A DNA stretch of 64,000 nucleotides from NCBI RefSeq assembly GCF_016919245.1, contig NZ_JAFEJA010000001.1:62001-126000 (forward strand). Reading direction: 5' to 3'. Both the position numbers and the translations under genes were made by a program. How positions within the stretch are numbered: the first letter of the stretch is position 1; each line of letters starts with the position of its first letter. The DNA is from Streptomyces zhihengii (lineage in GTDB: Bacteria > Actinomycetota > Actinomycetes > Streptomycetales > Streptomycetaceae). Below are positions 11,901 through 20,600 of the stretch, piece after piece. The notes beneath the pieces are model-generated. The model worked only from the letters and a program-made list of their open reading frames with translations, ran no database searches and was not told where the DNA came from.

Positions 11901-14020
11901 CGGCGGGCCGCCCGTGCCACGGCGTTCTCCGCTTCGGCGGCGATCGCTTCCGGGGTGAAGCCGAACTCGCGGAAGAGCAGGGCGCCGTCCGCCGAGGCCC
12001 CGAACCGCTCCAGCGAGATCACGCCGCCCGCCTCGCCCGCGATGCGCTCCCAGCCGAGGCCGATGCCGGCCTCGACGGTCACCCGGGCGCGCACGCCGGG
12101 GGGCAGCACCTCGTCGCGGTAGGCGCGGTCCTGTTCCATGAACCACTCCAGGCAGGGCAGCGACACCACGCGGGTGGGGATGCCCCGCTCCTGGAGCAGC
12201 TCGCGCGCGGCGATGGCGAGCGCGACCTCGGAGCCGGTGGCCACGAGCAGGGCCCGCGGCGCGCCGCCCTCGGCCTCGCGCAGGACGTAGCCGCCGCGCG
12301 CGGCCCGCGCGTCGGGGGCGAGGACGGGCAGGCCCTGGCGGGAGAGCACGAGTCCGTGCGGGGCCGGGTCGGTGCGGCGGCGGCGCAGGATCTCCGCCCA
12401 GGCCGTCGCGGTCTCGTTGGCGTCGGCGGGGCGGACGACGTTCAGGCCGGGGATCGCGCGCAGGGAGGCGAGGTGTTCGACCGGCTGGTGGGTGGGGCCG
12501 TCCTCGCCGAGCCCGATCGAGTCGTGGGTCCACACGTAGGTGACCGGCAGCCGCATCAGCGCGGCGAGCCGCACGGCGGGGCGCATGTAGTCGGAGAAGA
12601 CCAGGAAGGTGCCGCCGTAGACGTGGGTGGAGCCGTGCAGCACCACGCCGTTCATCACGGAGGCCATGGCGTGCTCCCGGATCCCGAAGTGCACCGTGCG
12701 GCCGTACGGGTCGGCCTGCGGCAGGGGGTTGCCGGCGGGCAGGAACGAGGAGGCGGGGTCGATCGTGGTGTTGTTGGATCCGGCGAGGTCGGCGGAGCCG
12801 CCCCACAGCTCCGGCAGCAGCGGCCCCAGGGCCGCGAGCACCGCGCCGGACGCCGCGCGGGTCGCCACGGTGGTGCCGGCTTCGAACGAGGGGAGCTTGT
12901 TCTCCCAGCCCGCCGGTAACTGCGCCCGGGTGATGCGCTCGTACTCCGCGGCGCGGGCGGGGTGGCTGTGCTGCCAGTGCGCGAACCGCGCGTTCCAGGC
13001 GGTGCGTTCGGCGCGGCCGCGGTCGAGGGCGGTGCGGGTGTGGGCGAGCACCTCGTCCGGGACGTGGAAGGTGAGGCCCGCGTCGAGGCCGAGCAGCGTC
13101 TTGGTGGCCGCCACCTCCCCGTCGCCGAGCGGGGCGCCGTGGGCGGCGGCGGTGCCGCGGGCGCGGGGTGCGGGCCAGGCGATGACGGAGCGCGCGGCGA
13201 TCAGGGAGGGTCTGCCCCGCTCCCGCTGCGCCGCGAGGAAGGCGTCGTGCAGGGCGACGGGGTCCAGGTCCCCGTCGGGCCCGGGCTCGACCCGCTGCAC
13301 GTGCCAGCCGTAGGAGGCGTACCGCTGCTCGACGTCCTCCGAGATCGCGGTGGCGGTGTCGCCCTCGATGGAGATGTGGTTGTCGTCCCAGAGCACGACG
13401 AGGTTGCCCAGCTTCTGGTGACCGGCGAGGGACGACGCCTCGGCGCAGACGCCCTCCTGGAGGTCGCCGTCGCCCGCGACGACCCAGACCGTGTGGTCGA
13501 AGACGGACGCGCCGTCCGGGGCGCCGGGGTCGAACAGGCCGCGCTCGTAGCGGGCGGCCATGGCCATGCCCACCGCGTTGGCGACGCCCTGTCCGAGCGG
13601 CCCGGTGGTGGTCTCCACCCCGGGGGTGTGGCCGTGCTCCGGGTGTCCGGGGGTGCGGCTGCCCCGGCGGCGGAACTCCTTCAGGTCGTCCAGGCTCAGC
13701 GGATAGCCCGCCAGCATCAGCTGGACGTACAGGAGCGCGCTGGCGTGGCCCGCCGAGAGGACGAAACGGTCCCGGCCGGCCCAGCCCGGGTCGGCGGGGT
13801 CGTGGCGCATGACCTTCTGGAACAGGACGTGGGCGACCGGTGCGAGGCTCATCGCGGTGCCGGGGTGGCCGTGCCCGGCGTGCTGCACCGCGTCCATCGC
13901 CAGGGCGCGGGCGACGTCGACGGCCCGCTGGTCGAGGGCGGTCCACTGTGCGGAGCGCCGGAAGGTGTCCTCGGCACGCCGCGTCGGCTGCTCCGGTGCG
14001 GTCTGCGGTGGTGACTGCAT
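11897..14020 (-). CDS. tkt: Transketolase
   Basis: The 707-aa ThDP enzyme makes erythrose-4-phosphate, a DAHP synthase substrate. Evidence: AMDAVQHAGHGHPGTAMSLAP, TTGPLGQGVANAVGMAMA, the ThDP motif VAGDGDLQEGVCAEASSLAG, FGIREHAMASVMNG and THDSIGLGEDGPTHQPVEHLA. It heads the coupled tkt-aroA-aroE-aroC-aroK-aroB operon, an unusual way to provide precursor supply inside a biosynthetic cluster. Codon 368 is TTA (12917-12919), so a bldA block here could be polar on the whole cassette. The ATG at 14020 has only a weak ribosome site. Confidence 0.95.
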   Translation of the reverse strand: MQSPPQTAPEQPTRRAEDTFRRSAQWTALDQRAVDVARALAMDAVQHAGHGHPGTAMSLAPVAHVLFQKVMRHDPADPGWAGRDRFVLSAGHASALLYVQLMLAGYPLSLDDLKEFRRRGSRTPGHPEHGHTPGVETTTGPLGQGVANAVGMAMAARYERGLFDPGAPDGASVFDHTVWVVAGDGDLQEGVCAEASSLAGHQKLGNLVVLWDDNHISIEGDTATAISEDVEQRYASYGWHVQRVEPGPDGDLDPVALHDAFLAAQRERGRPSLIAARSVIAWPAPRARGTAAAHGAPLGDGEVAATKTLLGLDAGLTFHVPDEVLAHTRTALDRGRAERTAWNARFAHWQHSHPARAAEYERITRAQLPAGWENKLPSFEAGTTVATRAASGAVLAALGPLLPELWGGSADLAGSNNTTIDPASSFLPAGNPLPQADPYGRTVHFGIREHAMASVMNGVVLHGSTHVYGGTFLVFSDYMRPAVRLAALMRLPVTYVWTHDSIGLGEDGPTHQPVEHLASLRAIPGLNVVRPADANETATAWAEILRRRRTDPAPHGLVLSRQGLPVLAPDARAARGGYVLREAEGGAPRALLVATGSEVALAIAARELLQERGIPTRVVSLPCLEWFMEQDRAYRDEVLPPGVRARVTVEAGIGLGWERIAGEAGGVISLERFGASADGALLFREFGFTPEAIAAEAENAVARAARR

Positions 14021-14398
14021 GGGTGTCGTCCCTACGGAGTTCGGCGGTCCGGGAGAACCGCGGGAGTGGTCGGGAGGCGGTGCGGAACAGCACGGTGCGG
14101 AGCTGCTGCGGGAAGCGGGTCCGGGGGGAGGTCCCTCTCCGGGGGCCGGCCTCGGGGCCGGGGCGGCGGCGGAGCGCCGGGCGGTCGGGGCCGGTTCGCG
14201 AGGAGGCCGGCGGCGGTGCCGGGCCGTTCCCCGGCCGCCCCTCAACGCTAGGGGCCCGGCGGGCGTGGCCCAAGGCGGACTTCGATAACGGGGGCCCGCA
14301 CGGCGCGGCGGGCGGGGATCCGGTGACCGCGGCCGTCCGGACGACACGTGGCGGGGGCTCTCGCCTCCCGCGCGGTGCCCGCCCGGTCAGGGCGGTCG
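14021..14398 (-). other. Intergenic stretch upstream of the shikimate cassette
   Basis: This 378-bp region lies between the IS701-like gene stop and the transketolase start. I see no convincing coding frame and no copy of the AT-rich motif. It is Gly/GC-rich with no clear -10/-35. The transketolase operon could start here or be read through from the IS701-like genes on the same strand. Confidence 0.5.
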
Positions 14399-15613
14399 TC
14401 AGCCCGCGGCACGGGGGAGCTGCCGGGTCCGGCCGTCCAGGACGGCGACGGCGTGGGCGACGGAGGCGAGGGTGACGTGCCGGTGCCAGCCCTGGAAGGA
14501 GCGCCCCGTGAAGTCCCGGATGCCCACCCGCTCCGCGACGCCGGCGCAGTCCTCGCCCACCCGGTGGGTGAGCTGTCTCAGGCGGGTCAGGTGCTCCAGC
14601 GGGAGTGCGGTGAGGTTGGAGAGCCACAGCTCGCCCGGCCACGGGGCGCCGTACGTGCCCATGCCGAGGAGCACCAGGGGCCGTGGGGCCGGGTGCTTGC
14701 CCTGCCCCGGGAGCCGGGGCAGGGCCACGCGTACGTGGGCCGCGAGGGGGGTGTCCTCCCCCGCGCCCGGCGTCGGGGGCGCCCCCGGTACCGGCCGCCG
14801 CAGGGTGCGGGCCAGGCCCATGATCCGGTGCGCGGTGAGCGTGGTCTGCTCCCTTCCGGCCGGGGCGAGATCCGTCGCGACGAGCGGGGTGTCGGGTCCG
14901 ACGCGCACCAGGAGCGGGAGGTGTCCGGCGGCGGTCAGTTCGAGCAGCGGTTCGGGAGCCTCGCCCAGGTCGAGGACGGTGGGCCGGGCCCGCAGGCCCC
15001 AGCCCGCCGCCGTCTGACGGGCGGCCTCGACCGCGCATTCGGCCAGGCCCTCCGCGCTCGCTCCCTCCGGGATGGCCGCCTGCGAGCGCCGCGGGGCGTC
15101 CCTGAGCCAGGAGGAGGACAGCTGCAGGCGCCAGTTGACGGGGACGCTCGCGGACTCCGAGGCCGCCCAGACCCCGATGGCGCGCTGCGCGTTCAGGGTC
15201 TGCCCGAGGGCCGGCGAGTAGTGCCGCTCCACACCGACGGAGTTGCGCCCGGCCTTGGGGATGGTCATGGGAGCCACCACCCACGCCCGGGTCGGCAGGG
15301 CGGTCTCCACGGCCTCGGCGAGTGCCCGGCGGATGGGCATCCAGTCCCAGGTGGAGTCGCAGATGAAGTGGTGCAGGTTCTGCTCGGACACGTCGTCCCC
15401 GAGCAGGTTGGCGATGTTGCGTATCGACTTGCGTCCCCGGATGGACAACAGGCCGTTCAGGTACTGGATGCCCTTGCGGCGCTGGTCGCTGCGCGGGAGC
15501 GAGGCGAACACCTCGGAGGTCAGCTCGGCGAGCACCGTGTCACGGGATGCCGAGACGGGCGGAGCCGGTCTCGGGCGGCCGGCGCGTACGTCGTACGGAT
15601 GTAAATCGATCAT
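14399..15613 (-). CDS. IS701-transposase-like protein, probably catalytically dead (copy A)
   Basis: The 404-aa protein is homologous to IS701-family DDE transposases. The N-terminal block PRSDQRRKGIQYLNGLLSIR with GRKSIRNIANL is family-typical, as are NSVGVERHYSPALGQTLNAQ and the terminal FTGRSFQGWHRHVTLASVAH. The position that carries the first catalytic Asp pair in the transposases as I recall them reads VVAPMTIPKAG here (residues 112-122), with no Asp. The C-terminal Glu region is also altered (ERVGIRDFTGRSF). No terminal inverted repeats were seen. It is therefore probably a domesticated, DNA-binding protein rather than mobile. Codon 4 is TTA, a classic bldA switch position. It follows copy B by 7 bp and is not identical to it, so this is no recent duplication. 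Confidence 0.75.
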   Translation of the reverse strand: MIDLHPYDVRAGRPRPAPPVSASRDTVLAELTSEVFASLPRSDQRRKGIQYLNGLLSIRGRKSIRNIANLLGDDVSEQNLHHFICDSTWDWMPIRRALAEAVETALPTRAWVVAPMTIPKAGRNSVGVERHYSPALGQTLNAQRAIGVWAASESASVPVNWRLQLSSSWLRDAPRRSQAAIPEGASAEGLAECAVEAARQTAAGWGLRARPTVLDLGEAPEPLLELTAAGHLPLLVRVGPDTPLVATDLAPAGREQTTLTAHRIMGLARTLRRPVPGAPPTPGAGEDTPLAAHVRVALPRLPGQGKHPAPRPLVLLGMGTYGAPWPGELWLSNLTALPLEHLTRLRQLTHRVGEDCAGVAERVGIRDFTGRSFQGWHRHVTLASVAHAVAVLDGRTRQLPRAAG

Positions 15614-15620
15614 GGCGTCC

Positions 15621-16799
15621 TCACTGTTGCCCGAGGGCGGACCGTTCGGTCTCCAGGCGGCGGTAGAGGTAGGCGGCGGAGGCCAGCGTCATGTGGTGAT
15701 GCCAGCCGGGGAAGGAACGGCCCTCGAAGTCGAGGAGCCCGAGCTCGTTCTGGACGTCCCGGACGGCGGCCTCGGTCACCGAGGTGCGCCGCGCGAGGGC
15801 CCGGACACCGGCCGGTTCGTCACGGAGCGAGGTGACCCAGTACCAGGAGGGCCGTCCCGGTGAGGCGGAGACCTCCGCCACGAGCCGGTGGGTCTGGTGC
15901 ACGGCGGGCGCGGTCCGGCCCGGCGGCAGCAGGCGCACCACGGCCGACACCGTCTCCGGGCGGCCGGGCAGCGCGGTGGGCGTCCTGCGGCGGCGGGCCG
16001 CCACCAGGCTCTCCGCGTCGCCGGCGGGGGCGAAGGACGAGGACGGGCGGGAGCCGTGGGGCGTCGTCCCGGCGAGCGGCTGCCCCGGCGGCACCTCGAC
16101 GACGAAGTCCCTGCCCCTGCGGGTGAGATGGGCTGCCACCTGGTGCGCGTACGGGGCGAAGTCGCGGCCCAGCACCAGGGGGACGGACTCGGCCACGCCG
16201 GCGGCGGCGAGCTCCTCGGTCATCTCCAGGACGAGCGCCCAGGCGGGCCGGGGCCGCACTCCGTCCGGGATCCGCGCGCGCCGGCGGCGTTCGGGGTCGC
16301 CGCACCAGGTGTCGTCGAGGAGGAGCCGCCAGGCGACCGGGATGCTGCTCCCCGGGCCGGACAGGAACAGACCGATCCCGACCTGGCAGTTCACCCGCCG
16401 GCCGGTGCCGGGCAGGACGCCCGGCCGCAGCCCCACCGAGTGGCTGCCCCGCTTGCGCAGCAGCACGGGCTTCGCCGTCCACACCGCGTCGGGGATCAGC
16501 TCCGCGGCGATCCGGGCGAGCTCCACCCGCGCGGGCCCCCAGTCCCAGGGGCTGGAGGTGATGAACTGCTGCAGCGCCTGCGGAGCGGTGTCGGACAGGT
16601 CGAGGTTCTGGGCCATCCGGCGCACCGTCTTGCGGCCCGATGTGCTCAGCAGCCCCCGCAGATACGCGGCCGCCCAGCGGCGCTGGTCGCTGCGGGACAG
16701 ATACCCGAAGACCCGCTCCCCGTAGGCGGCCAGGCCTTCCGGGCTGCCGTCCCGAGCGCATCGCGGTGCGCTCAGCACGGCAGTGGCCTGTGCGGACAT
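15621..16799 (-). CDS. IS701-transposase-like protein, probably catalytically dead (copy B)
   Basis: The 392-aa protein is a diverged relative of copy A. Shared blocks: YLSRSDQRRWAAAYLRGLLS, TSGRKTVRRMAQNLDLS, PQALQQFITSSPWDWGPARV, GSHSVGLRPG and the end DFEGRSFPGWHHHMTLASAAY. The expected Asp-Asp site reads VWTAKPVLLRKRG (106-118), again without Asp. ATG at 16799 has AAGGAG with 6-nt spacing. The promoter contains AT-rich motif copy 2, shared with the divergent TetR gene. I infer a regulatory role in this cluster; the alternative is a decayed transposase, though both frames are intact and coupled. Confidence 0.75.
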   Translation of the reverse strand: MSAQATAVLSAPRCARDGSPEGLAAYGERVFGYLSRSDQRRWAAAYLRGLLSTSGRKTVRRMAQNLDLSDTAPQALQQFITSSPWDWGPARVELARIAAELIPDAVWTAKPVLLRKRGSHSVGLRPGVLPGTGRRVNCQVGIGLFLSGPGSSIPVAWRLLLDDTWCGDPERRRRARIPDGVRPRPAWALVLEMTEELAAAGVAESVPLVLGRDFAPYAHQVAAHLTRRGRDFVVEVPPGQPLAGTTPHGSRPSSSFAPAGDAESLVAARRRRTPTALPGRPETVSAVVRLLPPGRTAPAVHQTHRLVAEVSASPGRPSWYWVTSLRDEPAGVRALARRTSVTEAAVRDVQNELGLLDFEGRSFPGWHHHMTLASAAYLYRRLETERSALGQQ

Positions 16800-16846
16800 G
16801 ACTGTCTCCTTGGTCGATGCGGAGCGGCCGGAGCCGCCGACCTAAA

Positions 16847-16870
16847 ACATAATGATGATTCTTCTTCTTT
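16847..16870. promoter_or_regulatory. AT-rich cluster motif, copy 2
   Basis: ACATA, 6 bp, then ATTCTTCTTCTTT, in the divergent promoter of IS701-like copy B (minus) and the ScbR-like TetR gene (plus). It matches copies at 5861 and 17697 with the same spacing. Confidence 0.6.
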
Positions 16871-16991
16871 GGAAGTCCGAGAGTGCCCTGCGGGTACAAC
16901 TTCGTCAACTCGCCGTTGTGGACGGCACAGGAGCCATGGAGCGTTGGGACCTGACCCATGAACGGCCGATGAACACGAACAGGAGGTCGCG

Positions 16992-17702
16992 GTGGCACCG
17001 GACACAGGAGGACCGAGGGCTGCACGGCAGCAGGAGAGGGCCGTGCTGACCCGAAGCGCCCTGCTGGACGCCGCCGCACGCGAGGTCGACGCGCACGGCT
17101 ACGGCTCCGTGGCCATGCGCCACGTCGCGCGGGCGGCCGATGTCACGACCGGCGCGCTCACCTTCCACTTCCCCACGAAGAGCGACCTGTTCGCGGAGGT
17201 CGCCGAGCTCGGTCTCACCCGGATGAGGGAACGGGCCGACGAGGTCGCACGGCTTCCGGTGGCACCGCTGCGCAGGATCTCCCTGCTCGTCCTCGCCCTG
17301 CTGGAGCTGCTGCACGACGACGTCGTGGCCCGCGCGGCCGTACGGCTCTCACGGGAGCTCCCGGGCACCGGCGACTGGTCGGACTCCTGGCTCCCGGTGG
17401 GCCGGGAGATGCTGCGAAGGGCCGACGAGGCGGGGCAGTTGCGGGAGGGGGTGACGCCCGACGCGGTGGCGGAGATGACCTTGCACCTGGTGGCGGGGAC
17501 GGAGATGTGCGCACACGGCGGCGCCCCGGCCTCCGACGTTGGTGACGGCGACGGGGGGGCCGGGGGCGGGGCCGGCGGGGCGCGCTTCGCCGCGCTCTGC
17601 GACCTGCTCCTCTACGGCGCCTCGGCCCTCCGGCCGCCCGGTCCGGCCCCGGACCCGCCCCGTACGGCATCGCCGCGGACTGCTTCTGGCGAAAACACAT
17701 AA
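16992..17702 (+). CDS. ScbR-like TetR-family regulator (autoregulator receptor homologue)
   Basis: A 236-aa TetR protein. The HTH domain (about residues 18-65) ends with GALTFHFPTKSDLFAEV, the wording of gamma-butyrolactone receptor homologues (GALYFHF type). The ligand domain carries AAVRLSRELPGTGDWSDSW and LHLVAGTEMCAHGG, where ScbR/ArpA proteins place their ligand pocket. GTG at 16992 has AGGAGG 6 nt upstream. The last 60 residues are Gly/Ala/Pro-rich and low complexity. Its stop codon lies inside AT-rich motif copy 3. It is followed by the SDR gene, 85 bp away. It could be a receptor or a pseudo-receptor responding to the pathway product. Confidence 0.85.
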   Translation: MAPDTGGPRAARQQERAVLTRSALLDAAAREVDAHGYGSVAMRHVARAADVTTGALTFHFPTKSDLFAEVAELGLTRMRERADEVARLPVAPLRRISLLVLALLELLHDDVVARAAVRLSRELPGTGDWSDSWLPVGREMLRRADEAGQLREGVTPDAVAEMTLHLVAGTEMCAHGGAPASDVGDGDGGAGGGAGGARFAALCDLLLYGASALRPPGPAPDPPRTASPRTASGENT

Positions 17703-17721
17703 GAAGCATTATTCTTTTCTT
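17697..17721. promoter_or_regulatory. AT-rich cluster motif, copy 3
   Basis: ACATA, 6 bp, then ATTATTCTTTTCTT, overlapping the TetR stop codon and 66 bp before the SDR start. The inner AAGAA/TTCTT arms form an imperfect dyad. Confidence 0.58.
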
Positions 17722-17787
17722 CGTCAGCGGGGGGCGGTGCTCGACGCCATCCTCCCGGGGGGTGGGAAGAAGCAGTCCAGGGGAGCG

Positions 17788-18570
17788 ATGACCGACATGA
17801 CCAGGGGCACAGGCTTACTGCGGGACAAGGTCGTCATGATCACGGGAGCGTCCAGCGGGATCGGCGCGGCGGCCGGGCGGGTGTTCGCGGCCGAGGGCGC
17901 GACCGTGGTCCTCGTGGCGCGGCGCGCGGAGAAGCTGCACGAACTGGCCGCCGAGATAACGGCGGCAGGAGGCCGCGCGATGGTGACGGCCGGGGACGTG
18001 ACCAGGGAGACCGACATGGCGCAGGCGGTCGCCGGGGCGGTCTCCCGGTTCGGGCGGCTGGACGGCGCCTTCAACAACGCCGGGCACACGGCGGCCGGGG
18101 GCCTGCTGCACGAGACGGACCCCATGGTCTTCGAGCAGGTCATGGACGTGAACGTCAGAGGCGTGTGGAACTGCATGCGCCACCAGATCCCCGCGATGCT
18201 CGGCTCCGGCCGCCCGGCGGCGATCGTGAACACCTCCAGTGTGGCAGGGGTGCTGGCCGCCGGGGCGTCATCCGCCTATGTCGCGGCCAAGCACGCGGTC
18301 CTGGGCCTCACCCGGGCGGCCGCCGCCGAGTACGGGGTACGCGGAGTGCGCGTGAACGCCCTGGTGGTGGGCAGCACCCGCACCGAGATGATGGACCAGG
18401 TCCTCAAGGACGTCCCCGCCCTGGAGGAGGCGTTCGTCGGGCGCTCGGTCCAGAAGCGGATGGCCGCGCCCGAGGAGATCGCGCACAGCGCCGCCTGGCT
18501 CTGCAGCGACCGGGCGTCCTTCGTCACGGGCACCGCGATGCCGGTCGACGGCGGCTGGACCGCCGCCTGA
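17788..18570 (+). CDS. Short-chain dehydrogenase, candidate DHHA dehydrogenase
   Basis: A 260-aa classical SDR: cofactor motif TGASSGIGAAAGRVF (residues about 20-34), NNAG, the catalytic Ser block IVNTSSVAG, YVAAKHAVLG (Tyr/Lys) and the C-terminal FVTGTAMPVDGG. In clusters that make 3-hydroxyanthranilate, an SDR oxidises the DHHA formed by PhzE/PhzD enzymes; this is the only classical SDR in the cluster, so I assign it that role by inference. ATG at 17788 has AGGGGAG upstream. Codon 10 is TTA (17815-17817), so translation likely needs bldA. A strong hairpin follows the stop. Confidence 0.85.
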   Translation: MTDMTRGTGLLRDKVVMITGASSGIGAAAGRVFAAEGATVVLVARRAEKLHELAAEITAAGGRAMVTAGDVTRETDMAQAVAGAVSRFGRLDGAFNNAGHTAAGGLLHETDPMVFEQVMDVNVRGVWNCMRHQIPAMLGSGRPAAIVNTSSVAGVLAAGASSAYVAAKHAVLGLTRAAAAEYGVRGVRVNALVVGSTRTEMMDQVLKDVPALEEAFVGRSVQKRMAAPEEIAHSAAWLCSDRASFVTGTAMPVDGGWTAA

Positions 18571-18583
18571 CACCGCACGGCCG

Positions 18584-18621
18584 GCGGCCCGCACTCCCCC
18601 ACCGGGGCGGGTGCGGGCCGC
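18584..18621 (+). terminator. Hairpin after SDR gene
   Basis: GCGGCCCGCAC at 18584-18594 pairs perfectly with 18611-18621 (11 bp, 16-nt loop), 13 bp beyond the SDR stop. Confidence 0.7.
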
Positions 18622-18722
18622 TTCGTGGTTCCGTCGTTTCGCCGCTTCGCGGCTTCGTGGCTTCGTCGCCTCGTGGCTTCGTCGCTTCGTGGCTTCGTGG
18701 CTTCGTCGCTTCGTGGCTTCCG
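18622..18722. repeat. 9-bp minisatellite (GCTTCGTGG/GCTTCGTCG)
   Basis: About eleven imperfect tandem units alternate GCTTCGTGG and GCTTCGTCG between the SDR hairpin and the AfsA homologue stop. Nothing indicates coding use. Copy number may vary between strains by slippage. Confidence 0.85.
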
Positions 18723-18761
18723 GGAGAACGCGGGAGGTGAGGGGCCGCCACCGCCCGGCGC

Positions 18762-19751
18762 CTACACCGGGGACGCCACCAGCAGCGCGCCGTCCTCCCG
18801 GGCGCCCGGGAGGACGGCGGAGAGCCGCTCCGGCCGCCGGGCGAGCCGCACCGCCGCCGACAGGCACCGGACGCCGTTCTGCCACAGGGCGACGTCCGCG
18901 TCGCGGTGGCCGTCCGGGGCCGGGTCCGCCAGCACCGCCTCCACCCGGCACGGCGCGTCGAGTTCGACGTAGCGATGGAAGGCGGTCTCCATGCCGGCGA
19001 CCGACAGGCGGTGGCCGGCCGGCAGCATGAGCGCGGCCTGCCGGGCGGCCTCCAGGAGGAGCAGACCCGGCGCGTGGTCGAGCGGGTGGTCGAAGAAGAG
19101 GGGATGCGCGGTGTCCACCCGCAGCAGCCAGTCGAGGCCGTCCGCGGGGCTGAGGACCACGTCGCGGCACCGGGTGCGCCCGAGGACGGACGGCGGGATC
19201 GGCGCGGCCGGGGCGGGCGGCAGGACGGCGACGGCGTCGGGGGTCGCGTATCCCGCCCGCAGCCGCTCGTAGACGGCCGGGGACTGCACGGTCAGGCGCG
19301 TGGTGCACGCGGCCAGCGGACTCCCGCCCTGCACCACGGAGATGGACAGCGTCAGCGCCGACACCCGCGGGCCCCGGCGCGCCGACTCCAGGCAGGTGAC
19401 GCGGAGTTCGAGCCCTCCCGAACGGTCTCTGGCCGTCAGCGCCGCCGGCGTCAGCTCGTATCTGAAGGTGTCCCAGAGCAGGCGGTACCCCAGGGGGATG
19501 GCGTACCCGCTGTGGCACAGCAGAGGCAGGGACTGGCGCACCGTCTCGGTGAGCAGCAGCGGGTCGAGCGCGGTCGTCCCGGTGGCGTAGCATCCGTGCG
19601 CCTCGGGCCAGTGGGCCGAGACGACGAAGCCGTCGCTCCCCGCGGGCCGTAAGCCGGTCAGGAGCACTTCGGCGGGGCGGGCTTTGTGGACGAGCTCCCC
19701 GGACACGAACACGGGACGCGGAGCGAGGGTGGCGGCACTGGTGCTAGGCAT
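18762..19751 (-). CDS. AfsA-family autoregulator biosynthesis protein
   Basis: The 329-aa protein has two AfsA hot-dog repeats. The first includes LVHKARPAEVLLTGLRP then FVVSAHWPEAHGCY; the second includes DTAHPLFFDHPLDHAPGLLL with LEAARQAAL, the usual AfsA core. AfsA/ScbA enzymes condense a beta-ketoacyl unit with dihydroxyacetone phosphate to start gamma-butyrolactone or butenolide hormone synthesis. It is divergent from an ScbR-like gene with AT-rich motif copy 4 between them, the standard layout of a hormone synthase/receptor pair. Codon 34 is TTA (19650-19652). No butenolide-maturing P450 is nearby. The signal type cannot be predicted. Confidence 0.92.
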   Translation of the reverse strand: MPSTSAATLAPRPVFVSGELVHKARPAEVLLTGLRPAGSDGFVVSAHWPEAHGCYATGTTALDPLLLTETVRQSLPLLCHSGYAIPLGYRLLWDTFRYELTPAALTARDRSGGLELRVTCLESARRGPRVSALTLSISVVQGGSPLAACTTRLTVQSPAVYERLRAGYATPDAVAVLPPAPAAPIPPSVLGRTRCRDVVLSPADGLDWLLRVDTAHPLFFDHPLDHAPGLLLLEAARQAALMLPAGHRLSVAGMETAFHRYVELDAPCRVEAVLADPAPDGHRDADVALWQNGVRCLSAAVRLARRPERLSAVLPGAREDGALLVASPV

Positions 19752-19877
19752 AGGTACTCCCGGAAGGTACGGATACGAAGCGCATGTGCACACGCGCCGA
19801 GAGGTCAGTGCGGCGCGAGCGGAGACGAAAGGCCAGGTGGGCGCGGTCAGCCTGGACGGCGCTGGCCCTGGGAGATA

Positions 19878-19901
19878 ACATAAGGATTATTCTTTTTTTT
19901 G
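19878..19901. promoter_or_regulatory. AT-rich cluster motif, copy 4
   Basis: ACATAAGGATTATTCTTTTT: same halves as the other copies but with 3 rather than 6 bp between them. It lies between the divergent afsA-like and scbR-like genes, exactly where ScbR-type receptors autoregulate. Confidence 0.62.
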
Positions 19902-19939
19902 TCTAGGTCGTACCGACCGGCTCACGCGAGAGGCATGGG

Positions 19940-20560
19940 GTGGAACGTCAGATGCAGGAACGAGCAGTCCACACGCGCGAATTGCTGCTTCGTGCGGCGG
20001 CGGAGGAGTTCGACGCCGCCGGGTACGCCAGCACGGGGCTCAGCAAGATCGCGAAGCGGGCCGGTCTGACGGTGGGAGCCCTGTACTTCCACTTCGAGTC
20101 GAAGGAGGGCCTCGCCAAGGCGGTGATGCGGGCGCAGCCGCAGAGCATCGAGCCGCATCTCGACAGCGAGGGGCTGCAGCGCCTCGTGGACATCACCCGG
20201 GTGTGGGCGCAGCAGCTCCTGCGCGATCCGCTGCTGCGCGCCGGCGTGCGGCTCTCGGTGGAGCAGGGCGGCTTCGGCGTCCAGGACATCACCTCCTTCC
20301 TGCAGTGGCGGGACACCATGGAGGAGTGTCTGCGTGACGCGCGCGAGAGCGGCGAGCTGCTCCCCCGGACCGACCCGGCGCGGGTGGCCGAGTTCATCGT
20401 CAGCGCGTGTACGGGCGTGCAGTTGTACGCGCAGCTGGTGAACGGGCGCAGGGACCTGCCGGAGCGCACCGTCGAGATGTGGCGGCTGCTGCTCCCGGGG
20501 ATCGCCACGCCCGGCACGCTGCCCCGCATCGACCTCGCGCCGTGGCCCGGCGAGTCCTGA
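19940..20560 (+). CDS. Gamma-butyrolactone receptor homologue (ScbR/ArpA type)
   Basis: A 206-aa TetR-family protein with the receptor signature: EEFDAAGYASTGLSKIAKRA, LTVGALYFHFESKEGLAKAV, then GVRLSVEQGGFGVQDITSF with LQWRDTMEECL retaining the Trp that contacts the lactone in CprB/ScbR. It ends VEMWRLLLPGIATPGTLPRID. GTG at 19940 is used; an ATG four codons later is possible. It should repress cluster promoters until an AfsA-made signal binds. It is the more orthodox of the two ScbR-like proteins here, so probably the true receptor. Confidence 0.92.
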   Translation: MERQMQERAVHTRELLLRAAAEEFDAAGYASTGLSKIAKRAGLTVGALYFHFESKEGLAKAVMRAQPQSIEPHLDSEGLQRLVDITRVWAQQLLRDPLLRAGVRLSVEQGGFGVQDITSFLQWRDTMEECLRDARESGELLPRTDPARVAEFIVSACTGVQLYAQLVNGRRDLPERTVEMWRLLLPGIATPGTLPRIDLAPWPGES

Positions 20561-20600
20561 CCCACGGCTCACCGGGCCCGGCACGCCGCCCCGTCCGGCG

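Noticed and set aside
14399..16799. Functional insertion sequence
   Set aside because: Two intact but diverged transposase-like genes, missing a catalytic Asp by eye, with no terminal inverted repeats or target duplications seen.
18622..18722. CRISPR-like array
   Set aside because: Units are 9 bp, contiguous and without unique spacers, so it is a minisatellite.
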